Assembly: GCF_004341085.1 (NCBI RefSeq)
Contig: NZ_SLXW01000004.1
Span: 310,001-374,000, forward strand
DNA: 64,000 nt
Origin: Sphingomonas sp. PP-CE-1G-424
GTDB lineage: Bacteria > Pseudomonadota > Alphaproteobacteria > Sphingomonadales > Sphingomonadaceae
Direction: 5' to 3'
Numbering within the stretch: position 1 is the first letter of the stretch; the number at the start of each line of letters is the position of its first letter. A program made the position numbers and the translations under genes. Below the pieces are notes generated by a model. The model ran no database searches. It saw only the letters and a list, made by a program, of their open reading frames with translations, and was not told where the DNA came from. Positions 45,674 through 54,161 of this stretch are shown here, in pieces.

Positions 45674-47356
45674 ATGGAAGACATGCAGACGGCAACGACG
45701 CTGTTCGCGGTATCGTTCCGTCAACGCGATGAGATCGCCAGGATTCTCGCCGATGCCGGCGCTGGCGCGGACTGGCATGCGGCAGTGACGAGCGATGCCG
45801 TGGCGATCGAAAGCCGCTTTCTCGCAAGTGGCGCGGCAGTGGCGCTGATCGACGCGCGCGGCGCGCTCGACGAGGGTATCGCAGCGACGCTTGCGCTGGG
45901 CGGGCTGGTCGCCACCAACGGCGCGGCGCTGCTGGTGCTGGTGTCGCGCGGCGATGTCGAGGCGATCGGCGAGTTCTTCGATGCGGGCGCAACGCAATTC
46001 CTGACAAGCCCGGCAGCCGATAGCGAGTTGATCCAGGCGCTCCGCTTCGCCGGGCGCCATGCAGTCCGCTCTTCTGGGAGCGCGGTCGACCGGCGCAGGA
46101 TTCCTGGCGCAACGCTGTACGACCGCGAAACCGGCGACGTTCGCCGCTGGATCATCGGCCGGATCGCCGCCGACTGCCCGGTCGCGGTGGTGCTGGTGTC
46201 GTTGTCGCGGCTCGATATCGTCAACGCGGCACATGGGCGGCCGATGGTGGACGCATTGATCGAGACAGCGGTGCGGCGGACCGAGACGATCGCGCACGCG
46301 GCGATCGACGTAGATTCGATGGTCGCGCGACTTGGCGGGTCGGAATTCGCGCTGGTGATCGAGGCGTCGGGTGCAGCGGTGACGGCAGCGATCACCGCGC
46401 TCGACGCGGCGCTCGCGCGGCCGTTCGCTGTGGCCGATACGCGTGCGGTGCTCGGCTGTCGGTTCGGGGTGGCGCAGCGGCAGCCGGGCGACGACGCGGC
46501 GGCGTTGCTGCGCCGGGCGAGCGAAGCTCTGGCGGAAGCCAAGGCAAGTGACGGATCGGTGTTGCATGTCGCGCTGCCCGACGGCGTCGCGCCGATCGAT
46601 GCGCTGGCGATCGACCTGCATCACGCGATCGAGCGCGACGAGATCGACCTGCGCTGGCAACCCCAGGTCGAGATCGCCAGCGGCCGGATCACCGGCGTCG
46701 AGGCGCTGGCGCGGTGGAGCCACCGGACGCTGGGGCCGCTCGGCGCGGATACGCTGTTCGATGCCGCCGACCGCGCCGACCTGGGAATCGCCTTGTCCGA
46801 TCATATCCAGCGGCTCGTGCTCGCGCGTGCGGTTGCCTGGCCGGCGGCGCTGAACACGTTGCGGGTTTCGCTGAACCTGACCGCGGCGGATATCACGCGG
46901 CCGGGGTTCGCGGCGCTGTTCCTGGCACGGATCGACGAAAGCGGCTTTCCGCGCGGGCGGTTGACCGTCGAGATCACCGAGACCGGGCTGATCGAAGACC
47001 TGGCGGCGGCATCGGCGTTGCTGGCGGAGCTACGCGGGGCAGGGTGCCGCGTTGCGATCGACGATTTCGGCACGGGCTATTCGAGCTTGGCCTATCTGAA
47101 GTCGCTGCCGCTCGATTACGTCAAGATCGACAAGTCGCTGGTGCGCGATATCGACGGATCGGCGCGCGACCGGGTGGTGGTCGCCGGTGCGATCACGATG
47201 GCGCGGTCGCTCGGGCTCGCTGTGATCGCCGAAGGGGTGGAAACGCCGTCGCAGCTCGAATTGCTCACGGCGGGTGGCTGTGGTCTGTACCAGGGCTTCC
47301 TGTTTTCGGAGCCCGTCGACGAGCCGGCGCTGCTCGAACTGGTGGGGAAAGAATGA
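45674..47356 (+). CDS. Receiver-like/degenerate GGDEF/EAL protein, c-di-GMP phosphodiesterase
   Basis: A 560-residue protein. The first 120 residues look like a receiver fold but lack the conserved Lys. A GGDEF domain follows with GGSEF in place of GGDEF, so it is probably not a cyclase. The EAL domain (about 300-555) keeps the catalytic set: EALARW, N in SLNLTAADI, EITE, IDDFGTGYSSLAYL, K in KIDKSL and AEGVET. It should hydrolyse c-di-GMP. The ATG at 45674 is chosen; an alternative at 45653 exists. It overlaps the next gene by 4 nt. Divergent from moaA. Confidence 0.9.
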   Translation: MEDMQTATTLFAVSFRQRDEIARILADAGAGADWHAAVTSDAVAIESRFLASGAAVALIDARGALDEGIAATLALGGLVATNGAALLVLVSRGDVEAIGEFFDAGATQFLTSPAADSELIQALRFAGRHAVRSSGSAVDRRRIPGATLYDRETGDVRRWIIGRIAADCPVAVVLVSLSRLDIVNAAHGRPMVDALIETAVRRTETIAHAAIDVDSMVARLGGSEFALVIEASGAAVTAAITALDAALARPFAVADTRAVLGCRFGVAQRQPGDDAAALLRRASEALAEAKASDGSVLHVALPDGVAPIDALAIDLHHAIERDEIDLRWQPQVEIASGRITGVEALARWSHRTLGPLGADTLFDAADRADLGIALSDHIQRLVLARAVAWPAALNTLRVSLNLTAADITRPGFAALFLARIDESGFPRGRLTVEITETGLIEDLAAASALLAELRGAGCRVAIDDFGTGYSSLAYLKSLPLDYVKIDKSLVRDIDGSARDRVVVAGAITMARSLGLAVIAEGVETPSQLELLTAGGCGLYQGFLFSEPVDEPALLELVGKE

Positions 47357-47781
47357 TGCGTGCTCTGCTGGTGCCGATCGTCATCATGAGCGCCGCCGCG
47401 GCGCCTGTGCCTGCGCAGGTCCCGGCCGAGACCGCGATCCGCCAGACGATGGCGGACAGCGCGGCGGGCTGGAATGCGGGCGATCTCGCGCGGTTCATGG
47501 CGGTGTATGCCGACGATGCCGTGTTCGTGACGCCCAAGGGGTTGCTGCGCGGCAAGACGGCGATCGCGGCCAAATATCAGCCGAGCTTCCGCGGCGTCGG
47601 CAATGCGCGTGGCGCGCTGTCGTTCGCTTTCCTCGAGATGCGCGGGATCGATCCGCGGCATGCGATGCTGTTCGCACGCTGGACGCTGACCGGGGCGTCG
47701 ACCGTGGAAAGCGGGATGACGACGCTGGTGTTCGAACGGCGCGGGACCGCGTGGCAGATCATCGCGGACCACAGCAGCTGA
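47353..47781 (+). CDS. SnoaL/DUF4440-like secreted protein
   Basis: A 142-residue protein with a signal peptide (LLVPIVIMSAAAAPVPAQ) and a single cone-shaped domain of the NTF2/SnoaL type (GWNAGDLARFMAVYADDAVF, then GKTAIAAKYQ, and TAWQIIADHSS). Such domains bind small ligands or act as isomerases; the substrate is unknown. It starts in the ATGA overlap with the EAL gene. Confidence 0.8.
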   Translation: MMRALLVPIVIMSAAAAPVPAQVPAETAIRQTMADSAAGWNAGDLARFMAVYADDAVFVTPKGLLRGKTAIAAKYQPSFRGVGNARGALSFAFLEMRGIDPRHAMLFARWTLTGASTVESGMTTLVFERRGTAWQIIADHSS

Positions 47782-47811
47782 CACCCGACCTGCACAATAC
47801 GGGATGATGGA

Positions 47812-48798
47812 ATGACCGATACGCTCGATCGCGCGACCGCGGCGCGGTTCGCCGGGCTGACGCTGGGGCATCTGACGCGCCAATGGCCGTACAAGCTCGA
47901 TCAGGTGCTGGACGGCCCCGGCGACCTCGCGCTGCCGAAGACGCTGCACCCGGTATTCCACGGCAGTTTCGACTGGCACAGCTGCGTGCATGGCTGGTGG
48001 CAGGTGATGCGGCTCGCGCGGCTATATCCGGACATGCCCGAAGCCGCCGAGGTCGAGGCGCTCGCGGATCGGATGCTCGTTCCTGCGCTGATCGCGGGCG
48101 AGGTGGCCTATCTCGATCGGCCGGGCACCGGCGGGTTCGAGCGGCCGTACGGCTGGGGCTGGCTGCTCGCGCTGCACGACGAGCTGGCATTGCGGCCCGA
48201 TCGGCCGTGGGCGGCGGTGGTGGAGCCGTTGGCACGCGCGTTCGCAGACCGGTTTGCGGCGTATCTGCCGAAGCTCGTCTATCCGGTGCGCAGCGGCAAG
48301 CACGACTGCACCGCGTTCGCGCTGGTCCACGCGCTGCGCTGGGCGCGGGGGCACGATGCGTCGCTCGCCGCACTGATCGAGACGCGCGCGCGGGACTGGT
48401 ATGGCGACGATCGCGACTGCCGCCCGTTCGAGCCGAGCGGAGAGGATTTCCTGTCGGCGACGCTGTGCGAGGCGGCGTTGATGAAGGACGTGCTGGGCGA
48501 CGAGTTCGCGCCGTGGCTGGCGGCGTTCCTGCCCGATCGGTTTGGTCCGGCGACGGCGTGCCTGCGCTCTCCCGCGATCGTCAGCGACCGGTCGGACGGC
48601 CGGCTCGCGCATCTCGATGGCGTGAACCTGTCGCGCGCGTGGTGCTGGCGGACGATCGCCGACGCGCTGCCCGACCCTGCCGCCGCGCGCGCGATTGCCG
48701 ACGCGCACCTGGCGGAGGCGCTGCCGCATCTCGCGGACGATTATATGGGCGAGCATTGGCTGGCGACGTTCGCGCTGCTCGCGTTGGAGACAGACTGA
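47812..48798 (+). CDS. DUF2891 domain protein
   Basis: A 328-residue protein rich in His, Trp and Asp, with the DUF2891 signature (LPKTLHPVFHGSFDWHSCVH) near residue 43 and an alpha-toroid-like pattern later (YPVRSGKHDCTAFALVHALR, GVNLSRAWCWRTIADALPDP). No enzyme activity is established for this family. It follows the SnoaL-like gene by 30 nt and may be co-transcribed. Confidence 0.88.
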   Translation: MTDTLDRATAARFAGLTLGHLTRQWPYKLDQVLDGPGDLALPKTLHPVFHGSFDWHSCVHGWWQVMRLARLYPDMPEAAEVEALADRMLVPALIAGEVAYLDRPGTGGFERPYGWGWLLALHDELALRPDRPWAAVVEPLARAFADRFAAYLPKLVYPVRSGKHDCTAFALVHALRWARGHDASLAALIETRARDWYGDDRDCRPFEPSGEDFLSATLCEAALMKDVLGDEFAPWLAAFLPDRFGPATACLRSPAIVSDRSDGRLAHLDGVNLSRAWCWRTIADALPDPAAARAIADAHLAEALPHLADDYMGEHWLATFALLALETD

Positions 48799-48876
48799 TC
48801 GCGAACTGCTTTGAGAGAAGGGGTTAGCAGAGTGGACTGCGCTGCCTAAGGTCGCATCATCGAACGAAAGAGAGTG

Positions 48877-51003
48877 ATGATGCAAAGACGCCTGCCGTTC
48901 CTGGCCTTGCTGGCCCTTTCGACCACCGCGCTGGCACAGACGTCCGCACCGCCTTCGGCCGCCGACCCGAACACGTATCTCGAGGACATCCACGGCGCGC
49001 GGGCGCTCGATACGGTCAAGCGGTGGAACACGCGGTCGCTCGCCGCGCTCGAAGCCAAGCCGGGTTATGCCGCGTATCGCCAGCGCGCGCTCGATCTGCT
49101 GCAGGACGCGCGCCAGATCGCGACGCCCGATCAGATCCTCGGCGATCAGGTCGTGAACCTCTGGCAGGACAAGGCAAATCCGCGCGGACTGTGGCGGGTC
49201 GCGTCGCTCGCCTCGTTCGGCAGCGGTAAGCCGGTGTGGCGGACGCTGATCGACGTCGATGCGTTGGGCAAGGCCGAGGGCAAGAGCTGGGTCTGGAAGG
49301 GCGCGACCTGCCGATCGCCCTCGTACGATCGCTGCATGGTCGCGCTGTCGAACGGCGGCGGCGACGCGGTGGTCGAGCGCGAATTCGACATCCCCTCGGG
49401 CAAGTTCGTCGCGGATGGTTTCGTCGTGCCGATGTTCAAGTCCGGGGTGAATTGGGCCGGGCCGGACGCGCTGTATGTCGCGACCGATTTTGGGCCGGAC
49501 AGCCTCACCACCTCGGGTCTGCCGCGGACAGCAAAGCTGTGGCGACGGGGCACACCGCTGACCGCCGCGACCGAGATCGCGAGCGCTGCGCCGAGCGATG
49601 TCGGGATCAATACGGCGGTCTTCACCGAGGGCGACCGGCGCTATGCGCTGGTGTCGCGCGACGTCGATTTCTTCCATTCGAAGCGTAGTCATGTCGCTGC
49701 CGATGGTCGGCTGGTGGCGACGCCGTTGCCTGACGATGCGGTTATCGACACGGTGCTCGACGGGCGGCTGATCGCGACGCTGTCTTCGGACTGGCGCGAC
49801 ATTCCTGCCGGCGCGGTGGTCGCCTATGCGATCGCCGACGTGCTGGCGGGCCGCGCACCGACGATCGAGCGCGTGCTGGTGCCGACCGCCAGACAGGCCG
49901 TCGAACAGGTCGATTCGAGCAAGTCGGTGCTGTGGGTAAAGATGCTCGACGACGTGTCGGGGCGGCTGGTGTCGCTGACGCGCGGCGCGGACGGTGTCTG
50001 GACCCAGTCGGTCGCGGCGTTGCCGACCGCGTCGACGATCCATCTCGAGGCGACCGCCGGCAAGGACGATCTGGCCTATGCGATGGTCGAGGGGTTCCTC
50101 AGCCCGCCTGCATTGTATGCGGTCCGGCCAGCCGCCAAGCCGGTCGCGGTCGACACGCTGCCGGCGCGGTTCGATGCGTCCAGGATGCAGGTCGAGCAGC
50201 GGTTCGCGACGTCGAAGGACGGCACCAAGATCCCGTATTTCCTGGTGCGGAAAAAGGGCACGCCAGGTTCAGCGGCGGTGCCGGTGCCGGCACTCGTCCA
50301 CGCGTATGGCGGGTTCCGCAACGCGCAGACGCCGACGTATCTGGTCGATCAGCCCTATCGCTCGGGCCCGGCCGGGCTGTTCTGGGTCGAGGAGGGCAAT
50401 GCGTTCGTGCTCGCCAACATCCGCGGCGGCGGCGAGTACGGCCCGCGCTGGCACCAGGCGACGCTGCGCGAGAATCGCCAGAAGGCGTATGACGATCTCC
50501 ACGCGGTCGGCGACGATCTGGTCCGGACCGGCGTCAGCGCAAAACGGAAGATCGCGGTATCGGGCCGGTCGAACGGCGGCCTGCTGGTGGGCGTCGCGAT
50601 GGAGCAGCGCCCCGATCTCTACGGCGCGATCGTGATGGGATCGCCGCTGCTCGACATGCAGAAATATTCGCATCTTTCGGCCGGCGCGTCGTGGATGGGT
50701 GAATATGGCGATCCCGACAAGCCGCAGGACTGGGCGTTCATCTCCAAATATTCGCCCTACCAGAACCTCAAGCGCGGCGTGAAGTACCCCACGCCGTTCA
50801 TCTACACCTCGACCGAAGACGACCGCGTCCACCCCGGCCACGCACGCAAATTCGCCGCGAGGCTGGAGGCGTATGGCGACCCGTTCTTCTACTACGAGAA
50901 CCCCGAAGGCGGCCATGCGGCGGGCGCCGACAAGATCGAGGACGCCAAGCGCGCCGCGCTCGTCACCGTCTATCTGAACGCGCAACTCGCGCCACAACGC
51001 TGA
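48877..51003 (+). CDS. Prolyl oligopeptidase family serine peptidase (S9)
   Basis: A 708-residue protein with a signal peptide (LPFLALLALSTTALAQ). The N-terminal half is a seven-bladed propeller. The C-terminal hydrolase domain has GRSNGGLL (catalytic Ser), an Asp in STEDDRVHPGHA and a His in EGGHAAG. It cleaves short Pro-containing peptides, presumably in the periplasm. The ATG at 48877 follows a GAAAGAGAG site. It precedes a DUF885 gene by 17 nt, which suggests a peptide degradation operon. Confidence 0.93.
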   Translation: MMQRRLPFLALLALSTTALAQTSAPPSAADPNTYLEDIHGARALDTVKRWNTRSLAALEAKPGYAAYRQRALDLLQDARQIATPDQILGDQVVNLWQDKANPRGLWRVASLASFGSGKPVWRTLIDVDALGKAEGKSWVWKGATCRSPSYDRCMVALSNGGGDAVVEREFDIPSGKFVADGFVVPMFKSGVNWAGPDALYVATDFGPDSLTTSGLPRTAKLWRRGTPLTAATEIASAAPSDVGINTAVFTEGDRRYALVSRDVDFFHSKRSHVAADGRLVATPLPDDAVIDTVLDGRLIATLSSDWRDIPAGAVVAYAIADVLAGRAPTIERVLVPTARQAVEQVDSSKSVLWVKMLDDVSGRLVSLTRGADGVWTQSVAALPTASTIHLEATAGKDDLAYAMVEGFLSPPALYAVRPAAKPVAVDTLPARFDASRMQVEQRFATSKDGTKIPYFLVRKKGTPGSAAVPVPALVHAYGGFRNAQTPTYLVDQPYRSGPAGLFWVEEGNAFVLANIRGGGEYGPRWHQATLRENRQKAYDDLHAVGDDLVRTGVSAKRKIAVSGRSNGGLLVGVAMEQRPDLYGAIVMGSPLLDMQKYSHLSAGASWMGEYGDPDKPQDWAFISKYSPYQNLKRGVKYPTPFIYTSTEDDRVHPGHARKFAARLEAYGDPFFYYENPEGGHAAGADKIEDAKRAALVTVYLNAQLAPQR

Positions 51004-51020
51004 TCGTCAGGAATTCCAAG

Positions 51021-52799
51021 ATGCGTAATGTCCGTCTGTTGCTCGGCGCCGCGATGCTTGCGCTGCCCGTCTCGTCGATCCCCGCGCCCGTGCTGGCCGC
51101 GCAAGCCGAGACGAGCGCGTTCGCGTCGCTCTCGAAGCGCTATGTCGATGGCCTGGCGCGGCTCAATCCGTCATCGGCGACTGCGCTCGGCGATCACCGG
51201 TTCGACACGCAGATCACCGACATGTCCGCCTCAGGACGCGCCAGGCGAGAGGCGTTCTCGAAGGCGATGCTTGCCGATCTCGAGCGGATCGACCGCAAAG
51301 CCCTGTCGCGCGAGGAGCAGGTCGATGCGGCGCTGCTCGACAATGCGCTCCGCTACGACATCTGGGATACCGAGACGCTCGGCGGGTGGGCGTGGGATCC
51401 GCAGGTCTACAACGACATCGCCGGCAGCTCGCTCTATTCGCTCGCCGCACGCGATTTCGCGCCGTGGCCGCAGCGCCTGAACGCGGCGACCGCGCGGATG
51501 GTGGCGCTCCCCGCGTTGCTGGCACAGGCGCGCGCGAACATCGTGGTAGCGCGCGTGCCATCGATCTACGCGACGACCGTGGCGAAGCAGAACAGCGGCA
51601 TCGTCGACATCGCCGAGAGCATGCTCGCCCCGCACAAGAGCGAATTGTCCGTAGCCGATGCCAAGCGGTTCGACGCGGCGCTCGTCAAACTGAAGGCGGC
51701 GGTCGCCGAGCATCAGGTCTGGCTCGACAAGACGCTCGTCCCCGGCGCGAAGGGCGACTTCCGCCTCGGCGCTGCGCTCTACGACAAGAAGCTCGGCTTC
51801 GCGCTGCAATCCGACCTCACCCGGACCGAGATCAAGCGCCGCGCGCAGGCCGCGATCGTCGACACGCGCGCGCAGATGTACACGATCGCGCGCCAGATAT
51901 TCGGCGCCAAAAAGGGCGCGCTGCTGCTTCCCGACAAGCCGTCCGAAGCGCAGCAACAGGCGGGCATCCAGCTCGCGCTCGAACTTACCTACGCCAAGCG
52001 CCCCGCCCGCGACGGCATGATCGACGCCTCAACCAAGGCTCTGGCACAGGCGACCGCCTTCGTCCGCGACAAGGGACTGGTCGGGATGCCCGCCGGGCCG
52101 GTGAAGATCATCACCATGCCCAAATTCCAGCAGGGCGTCGCGGTCGCCTACTGCGATTCCCCCGGTCCGCTGGAGAAGAACCTCGGCACGTTCTTCGCCG
52201 TCTCGCCGATCCCCGACGACTGGACCGAGGCGCAGGCGACCTCGTTCCTCAGCGAATATAACGACTACATGATCCACGATCTCGCTGTGCACGAGGCGAT
52301 GCCGGGGCATTACCTTCAGCTCGCGCATGCCAATGCGACACAGTCGACGCTGCGCGCGGTGCTCGGCTCGGGGCCGTTCATCGAGGGCTGGGCGGTCTAT
52401 GCCGAGGGCATGATGGCGGACGAGGGCTTCATGAACGGCGATCCGCTGTTCAAGCTGACCGTGCTCAAGATGCGGCTGCGCTCGATCTCGAACTCGCTGC
52501 TCGACATCGGCATCCACACCGAAGGCATGACGCGCGAGCAGGCGATGCACCTGATGACGCACACCGCGTTCCAGCAGGAGCGCGAGGCGGCGGGCAAATG
52601 GGTCCGCGCCTCGCTCGGCTCGACCCAGCTGCTGAGCTATTTCACTGGTTATTCGGAGCACATGGCGATGCGTGAGGAGGCTAAGAAACGGCAGGGCCCG
52701 GCGTTCGACCTGAAGCGGTACAACGACGCGCTGCTGAACCACGGTTCGCCACCGGTCCGCTACGTCCGTGAACTGCTGTTCGACCTGCCTATCCAGTGA
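51021..52799 (+). CDS. DUF885 family secreted metallopeptidase-like protein
   Basis: A 592-residue protein with a signal peptide (MLALPVSSIPAPVLAAQA). The diagnostic zinc motif HEAMPGHYLQ (HEXXPGH) lies near residue 430, with a downstream Glu in EGWAVYAEGMM. DUF885 proteins resemble the M32/DcP group of oligopeptidases, but the activity is not generally proven. It lies 17 nt after the S9 peptidase gene. Confidence 0.9.
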   Translation: MRNVRLLLGAAMLALPVSSIPAPVLAAQAETSAFASLSKRYVDGLARLNPSSATALGDHRFDTQITDMSASGRARREAFSKAMLADLERIDRKALSREEQVDAALLDNALRYDIWDTETLGGWAWDPQVYNDIAGSSLYSLAARDFAPWPQRLNAATARMVALPALLAQARANIVVARVPSIYATTVAKQNSGIVDIAESMLAPHKSELSVADAKRFDAALVKLKAAVAEHQVWLDKTLVPGAKGDFRLGAALYDKKLGFALQSDLTRTEIKRRAQAAIVDTRAQMYTIARQIFGAKKGALLLPDKPSEAQQQAGIQLALELTYAKRPARDGMIDASTKALAQATAFVRDKGLVGMPAGPVKIITMPKFQQGVAVAYCDSPGPLEKNLGTFFAVSPIPDDWTEAQATSFLSEYNDYMIHDLAVHEAMPGHYLQLAHANATQSTLRAVLGSGPFIEGWAVYAEGMMADEGFMNGDPLFKLTVLKMRLRSISNSLLDIGIHTEGMTREQAMHLMTHTAFQQEREAAGKWVRASLGSTQLLSYFTGYSEHMAMREEAKKRQGPAFDLKRYNDALLNHGSPPVRYVRELLFDLPIQ

Positions 52800-52938
52800 A
52801 CGGCGTCATTCGGTCCAGTAGATCGCGACCGGGCCGCTGAACCCCAGTTCGCGATCGGACGACGGATATTCCGCCACAAGAAATTCTGTGGGGCGTGATT
52901 GGTATTGCGGTCAGTCGGCGGTCTGCTTCAATCTCGTG

Positions 52939-53976
52939 TCAGGCCTGAAACAGCGAAGCGGCCTTGAGAACCTTCGTTACGCCGTGCGCGTCGGTAACGG
53001 CGTATGTAAATCCCGGAAGCAGGCAGAACGCGCCGACATTGCCCTTCGGGTCGAGCGCGAGGAAGCCGACTTGGACGCCACGGATGGCGTCGCCGCGCAG
53101 ATGGGCGATATGGCGCACGACCTCTTCGCACGCTTTTTGCGGGGAGGCGCCCGACCGCATCGATGCGACGACTCGCGCCGACCCTGCGACCCGGGTGACT
53201 TCCTCGCCTAGTCCGGTCGAGGTCGCGCCGCCGATACCGGCCTCGACATAGAGGCCCGAACCGACCTGCGGCGAATCGCCGACGCGGCCGCGCATCTTGA
53301 ACGCCATCCCCGAGGTCGTGCAGGCGCCGGCGAGACGGCCGTCCGCGCTGCGGGCGAGCAGTCCTATCGTATCGTGGTCGAGCGCACCGCCGGGAGTGCG
53401 CGTGCGGTTCTCGCTATTGGCTTCGGGCTGATATTTCGCGGTCTTGAGCCAATCCCGCCACGCCTTCTCGGATTCGGGAGTCAGCAGAGATTGCTGGGGA
53501 AACCCCTGATCGCGCGCGAACCGCGTCGCGCCTTCTCCGACCAGGAAGGTGTGCGGCGTCCGTTCCATGACCCGCCGTGCAACGGAGATCGCATGGACCG
53601 TATTCTCCAGCGCCGCGACCGCGCCGACCCCGCCTGCATCGTCCATGATGACCGCGTCGAGCGTGACGTGCCCGTCGCGGTCCGGATAGCCGGCATAGCC
53701 GACGCTGTGGTTGGTCGGGTCCGCTTCGGGCACCATCGCGCCGGCCTCGACCGCATCGATCAACGTGCCACCTGCTCTCAGCTTGGCAAATGCCGCTGCG
53801 TTCGCCGCCGCGCCGAAATCCCATGTCGAGACGATCATCGCGCCTTGGCCCCCGGACGTGCCCCCGGGGGCGGGAACGCCTGCCGCCTGCGCGTAGGATG
53901 CGGCCAGTGACAGAGTTCCACAGGTTCCCAGACCCGCGAGCAGTGAGCGCCTTGTCGTCAACGGTCGATCCTCCAT
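52939..53976 (-). CDS. Isoaspartyl peptidase/N4-glycosylasparaginase family, Tat-exported
   Basis: A 345-residue Ntn hydrolase. The start at 53976 gives a twin-arginine signal (TTRRSLLAGLGTCGTLSLAA). The autoprocessing site is in ALDHDTIGLLA, where Thr becomes the N-terminal nucleophile, and the GMAFKMRGRVGDSPQVGSGL loop is conserved. It should cleave beta-aspartyl or glycosyl-asparagine bonds in the periplasm. Longer in-frame starts up to 54063 lack a signal in the right place. Convergent with the DUF885 gene. Confidence 0.9.
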   Translation of the reverse strand: MEDRPLTTRRSLLAGLGTCGTLSLAASYAQAAGVPAPGGTSGGQGAMIVSTWDFGAAANAAAFAKLRAGGTLIDAVEAGAMVPEADPTNHSVGYAGYPDRDGHVTLDAVIMDDAGGVGAVAALENTVHAISVARRVMERTPHTFLVGEGATRFARDQGFPQQSLLTPESEKAWRDWLKTAKYQPEANSENRTRTPGGALDHDTIGLLARSADGRLAGACTTSGMAFKMRGRVGDSPQVGSGLYVEAGIGGATSTGLGEEVTRVAGSARVVASMRSGASPQKACEEVVRHIAHLRGDAIRGVQVGFLALDPKGNVGAFCLLPGFTYAVTDAHGVTKVLKAASLFQA

Positions 53977-54161
53977 CGGGTGTATGTGCAGCATGCTACG
54001 CAGGCGCAGCCGACGCGCCAAGAGGTGACGCACATTTGCAACAATCCATCGTAAATGTTCCATAAAGGTATTGCATAGGTATTGACGGAACCAATTATCT
54101 GATCAAGCGTGCTGGGAGGAACTGCGCGGTCGTACGGCGCTGTCGGCCATAGGGGTAGGAT

